From: Clostridiales bacterium | Lineage (GTDB): Bacteria; Bacillota_A; Clostridia; Saccharofermentanales; Saccharofermentanaceae | Length of the DNA: 9,374 nt | Direction of reading: 5' to 3' | Assembly: GCA_024695545.1 (NCBI GenBank) | Contig: JAILHZ010000186.1 | Coordinates: 1 to 9,374, forward strand | Part shown: positions 7,365 to 9,374 of the stretch, piece after piece | Layout of the letters: every line of letters begins with the position of its first letter | Position numbering within the stretch: the stretch's first letter is position 1 | Translations under genes and position numbers: made by a program | Notes under the pieces: model-generated | What the model was told of the DNA's origin: nothing | Database searches by the model: none | Seen by the model: the letters and a program-made list of their open reading frames with translations, nothing else

Positions 7365-8210
7365 ATGAGGATCGCATATAGTGGAATAGAAGGATCTTTT
7401 GCTGCGATGGCGGTAGGAGGGATCTTCCCGTCTGCTGAGAAGGTATCCTGCCGTACGTTTAAGGAAGCCTATGATTCCGTGGCAAAAGCACTTGCCGATG
7501 CGGCTGTGCTTCCGATCGAGAACAGTTATGCCGGTGAAGTCGGTCAGGTCAGCGATCTGATGTTCAGCGGACCTCTCGAGGTGATCGGTGTCTATGAACT
7601 ATCGATCTCCCAGTGTCTGCTCGGTGTTTCCGGCAGCTCCATCGAATCAATTAAGACAGTCATCTCCCATCCGCAGGCACTCGAGCAGTGCGGTGAGTTT
7701 ATCGCTCATCACGGATATGAGTCCATCCCTTATGAGAATACGGCCCGCGCGGCCAAAGAGGTCGCCGACCGTTCTGATATAACTGTCGGTGCGATAGCAA
7801 GTTCTGAGACCGCGAAACTCTACGGACTTCAGTTGATCGAGCATGATATTAACGAAAGTTCCCAGAATGTGACCCGTTTCGCTGTCTTCAGAAGACGTGA
7901 CGGAGCAGTACAGGAAGAAGTGCAGGCTGTAAGACAGGACCCGAAGAATACCATCATGATCTTTACGATCAGGGACTTCGCGGGGGCACTCGCCCGTGCA
8001 ATCTCCATCATCGGAAAACATAACTACAACATGCGCGTTATCAGAAGCCGTCCGGTCAAGGACGTCAACTGGCAGTACTATTTCTATACCGAGATCGAGG
8101 GCGTCCTTGATTCCGAAGAAGGCTGGCGGATGCTGGAGCAGCTCAAGACGGCCTGCGAGAAAATCAAGGTCATCGGCACCTATAAGCCGGATGTGCGCAT
8201 CGGAAAATAA
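7365..8210 (+). CDS. pheA: Prephenate dehydratase with ACT domain
   Basis: The protein has 281 aa, the normal size for a monofunctional enzyme. It converts prephenate to phenylpyruvate, CO2 and water, the committed step to phenylalanine, in the cytoplasm. The catalytic domain (1-190) carries PIENS (50-54), HPQALEQC (102-109), ENTARAAKEVA and NVTRF (168-172), whose Thr is the conserved catalytic residue. An ACT domain (about 194-275) follows, with GALA at 207-210 and RSRP at 227-230. These match the GAL and ESRP motifs used for phenylalanine feedback binding, but the Glu is replaced by Arg. No chorismate mutase domain is fused at the N-terminus. ATG 7365 is chosen because AGGAGGG (7354-7360) lies 4 nt upstream; an in-frame GTG at 7350 would lie before that site. 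aroF follows after 39 nt, almost certainly in the same operon. Confidence 0.95.
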   Translation: MRIAYSGIEGSFAAMAVGGIFPSAEKVSCRTFKEAYDSVAKALADAAVLPIENSYAGEVGQVSDLMFSGPLEVIGVYELSISQCLLGVSGSSIESIKTVISHPQALEQCGEFIAHHGYESIPYENTARAAKEVADRSDITVGAIASSETAKLYGLQLIEHDINESSQNVTRFAVFRRRDGAVQEEVQAVRQDPKNTIMIFTIRDFAGALARAISIIGKHNYNMRVIRSRPVKDVNWQYYFYTEIEGVLDSEEGWRMLEQLKTACEKIKVIGTYKPDVRIGK

Positions 8211-8249
8211 AAGGACAAGTGCTTTTGCCAAAGAAGGGATAACAGAGAA

Positions 8250-9278
8250 ATGAATGCGGAATATGTAAAGAAACTGGCACTTCCGGAGGAAGTCAAGGAG
8301 ATCTACCCGGTAACCGCCGAGATGGATCAGGCAGTATCGAATACCAAGAGGGAAGTAGAGCGCGTGATCGAGGGCTTTTCCGATAAGCTCATCCTCATTA
8401 TCGGTCCATGTTCTGCCGATAACGAAGATTCCGTTATCGACTATATCTCCCGCCTTCGTCCGCTGCAGGAGAAGGTACAGGACAAGATCATTATCGTTCC
8501 GCGTATCTACACAAATAAGCCGAGAACGACGGGAGAAGGCTATAAGGGCATGCTCCATCAGCCGAACCCGAATGAAAGATCGGACCTCTTTAAGGGTATC
8601 CTGGCGACACGCCATCTGCACATGAGAGCGATTGCGGAGACCGGCTTTGCCTGTGCCGATGAGATGCTCTATCCGGAGAACTACGCGTACCTGGATGACA
8701 TTCTGGCTTATGTTGCGGTTGGCGCAAGATCTGTCGAAGACCAGCAGCACAGACTGACCGCCAGCGCAATCGCGTCCCCGGTTGGCATGAAGAACCCGAC
8801 ATCCGGCGACTACGCGGTTATGCTCAACGCCATTCTGGCCGCTTCGCATCCTCATACATTTATCTATAGAGGATGGGAGATCGAGTCCAAGGGAAATCCG
8901 CATGCGCATGCGATCCTGAGAGGATATACGAATAAGCACGGTGAAGCGCAGCCGAACTATCACTTCGAGGATCTGATCCGTCTGAGTGAGCAGTATGAGG
9001 AGAGAAACCTCCCGAATCCGGCGGCGATCATCGACACGAACCATGCGAACTCCAACAAGAATCCGTTCGCACAGCCGCGTATCATCAAGGAAGTCCTGAA
9101 TTCCATGCGTCTTTCTCCGGAGGTGAGAAACCTCGTGAAGGGCTTCATGGTCGAAAGCTATATCGAAGACGGCTGCCAGAAGGTCGGCGGCGGTGTGTAT
9201 GGTAAGTCCATCACCGACCCGTGCCTCGGCTGGGAGAAGACAGAGAGATTGATCTTCGATATTGCGGATATGCTCTGA
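8250..9278 (+). CDS. aroF: 3-deoxy-7-phosphoheptulonate (DAHP) synthase, type I
   Basis: The protein has 342 aa, close to the E. coli AroG/AroF/AroH size. It joins phosphoenolpyruvate and erythrose 4-phosphate to make DAHP, the first step of the shikimate pathway, using a divalent metal. Expected metal ligands are C54 in IGPCSAD, H265 in DTNHANS, E302 in FMVESY and D323 in SITDPCLGWE. The substrate-binding KPRTT motif is at 90-94, followed by GEGYKGMLHQPNPN, and ILRG is also present. These motifs place it in the AroG-like class rather than the shorter AroA/KDO8P-like class or plant-like type II. Like AroG, it has an N-terminal extension of about 45 residues ahead of the barrel, the part that carries feedback control in that family; which amino acid inhibits it cannot be read from the sequence. 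The ribosome binding site AAGGG (8234-8238) is 11 nt from the ATG, rather far. The gene lies downstream of pheA. No terminator is visible before the next promoter. Confidence 0.95.
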   Translation: MNAEYVKKLALPEEVKEIYPVTAEMDQAVSNTKREVERVIEGFSDKLILIIGPCSADNEDSVIDYISRLRPLQEKVQDKIIIVPRIYTNKPRTTGEGYKGMLHQPNPNERSDLFKGILATRHLHMRAIAETGFACADEMLYPENYAYLDDILAYVAVGARSVEDQQHRLTASAIASPVGMKNPTSGDYAVMLNAILAASHPHTFIYRGWEIESKGNPHAHAILRGYTNKHGEAQPNYHFEDLIRLSEQYEERNLPNPAAIIDTNHANSNKNPFAQPRIIKEVLNSMRLSPEVRNLVKGFMVESYIEDGCQKVGGGVYGKSITDPCLGWEKTERLIFDIADML

Positions 9279-9284
9279 TACCCC

Positions 9285-9314
9285 TTGACGTACCTTTATT
9301 TCAAGTGGTATTAT
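9285..9314 (+). promoter_or_regulatory. Sigma-A-type promoter after aroF
   Basis: TTGACG (9285-9290) and TATTAT (9309-9314) are each one mismatch from the consensus and are 18 nt apart. The expected start near 9321 coincides with the beginning of the T-box-like leader. The -35 begins 6 nt after the aroF stop codon. Confidence 0.68.
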
Positions 9315-9320
9315 TCAGAA

Positions 9321-9374
9321 AAACCGAAGAGGAAGAGTGAGTAGGCTCCGTATACTTCCATCCAGAGAGTTGCC
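9321..9374 (+). ncRNA. T-box riboswitch leader, 5' part (cut by window edge)
   Basis: The purine-rich 5' side (GAAGAGGAAGAGTGAGTAGG, 9326-9345) followed about 17 nt later by CAGAGAGTTGCC (9363-9374) matches the start of Stem I in T-box leaders, which have a GAGTAGG-type AGTA segment and then a CAGAGAG segment. T-box leaders sense uncharged tRNA and usually control aminoacyl-tRNA synthetase or amino acid biosynthesis and transport genes in Bacillota. The specifier loop, antiterminator and regulated gene lie to the right of the window, so the cognate amino acid is unknown. The call rests on motif order only, as the full fold cannot be seen. Confidence 0.72.

Noticed and set aside
7647..9044. 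Long reverse-strand reading frame of 465 codons opposite pheA and aroF
   Set aside because: It lies antisense to two genes with unmistakable family motifs, its translation shows no recognisable domain, and it spans the gap between two genes. It is a shadow of codon use on the + strand.
1..9374. CRISPR arrays, insertion sequences, tRNA or rRNA genes
   Set aside because: No spaced direct repeats, transposase motifs, terminal inverted repeats or structural RNA gene sequences were seen on either strand.

Overview
The window most likely comes from a member of the Bacillota, probably a clostridial gut or rumen type. The supports are a T-box leader at the right edge, AGGAGG-type ribosome binding sites, hairpin-plus-U terminators, and lipoproteins with Ser/Thr/Glu-rich linkers. 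This placement is inference. All genes lie on the + strand, and there are three transcriptional blocks.

Block 1 (1-1307) is sulfur assimilation. It holds the 3' end of an O-acetylhomoserine sulfhydrylase gene (metY), an 86-nt gap with a GC-rich hairpin, a complete cysteine synthase gene (cysK), and a strong intrinsic terminator. Both enzymes are PLP-dependent and use sulfide, one to make homocysteine and the other cysteine.

Block 2 (about 1313-7254) is the accessory part and the least understood. It lies between two strong terminators and looks like a self-contained unit. It has a putative extended -10 promoter and a small membrane protein of unknown function (two membrane helices plus a cytosolic domain). 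Two large tandem lipoproteins of 847 and 828 aa follow. Each has a lipoprotein signal, a Ser/Thr/Glu-rich linker, a PstS-like periplasmic-binding-protein domain of about 260 residues, and a C-terminal beta-rich region of about 515 residues with WG-like repeats. They are clearly paralogous, but the second has lost the ligand-contact motifs that the first keeps. No ABC transporter permease or ATPase gene is adjacent, so they may sense or bind something at the cell surface rather than feed a transporter. That role is inference.

Block 3 (7365-9278) is aromatic amino acid biosynthesis. A monofunctional prephenate dehydratase with an ACT domain (pheA) is followed after 39 nt by a type I DAHP synthase (aroF). 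Together they supply the entry step of the shikimate pathway and the phenylpyruvate-forming step.

Just after aroF there is a good sigma-A-type promoter (TTGACG, 18-nt spacer, TATTAT). At its expected start point begins the 5' part of a T-box riboswitch leader, cut by the window edge. The regulated gene and the specifier codon lie outside the window.
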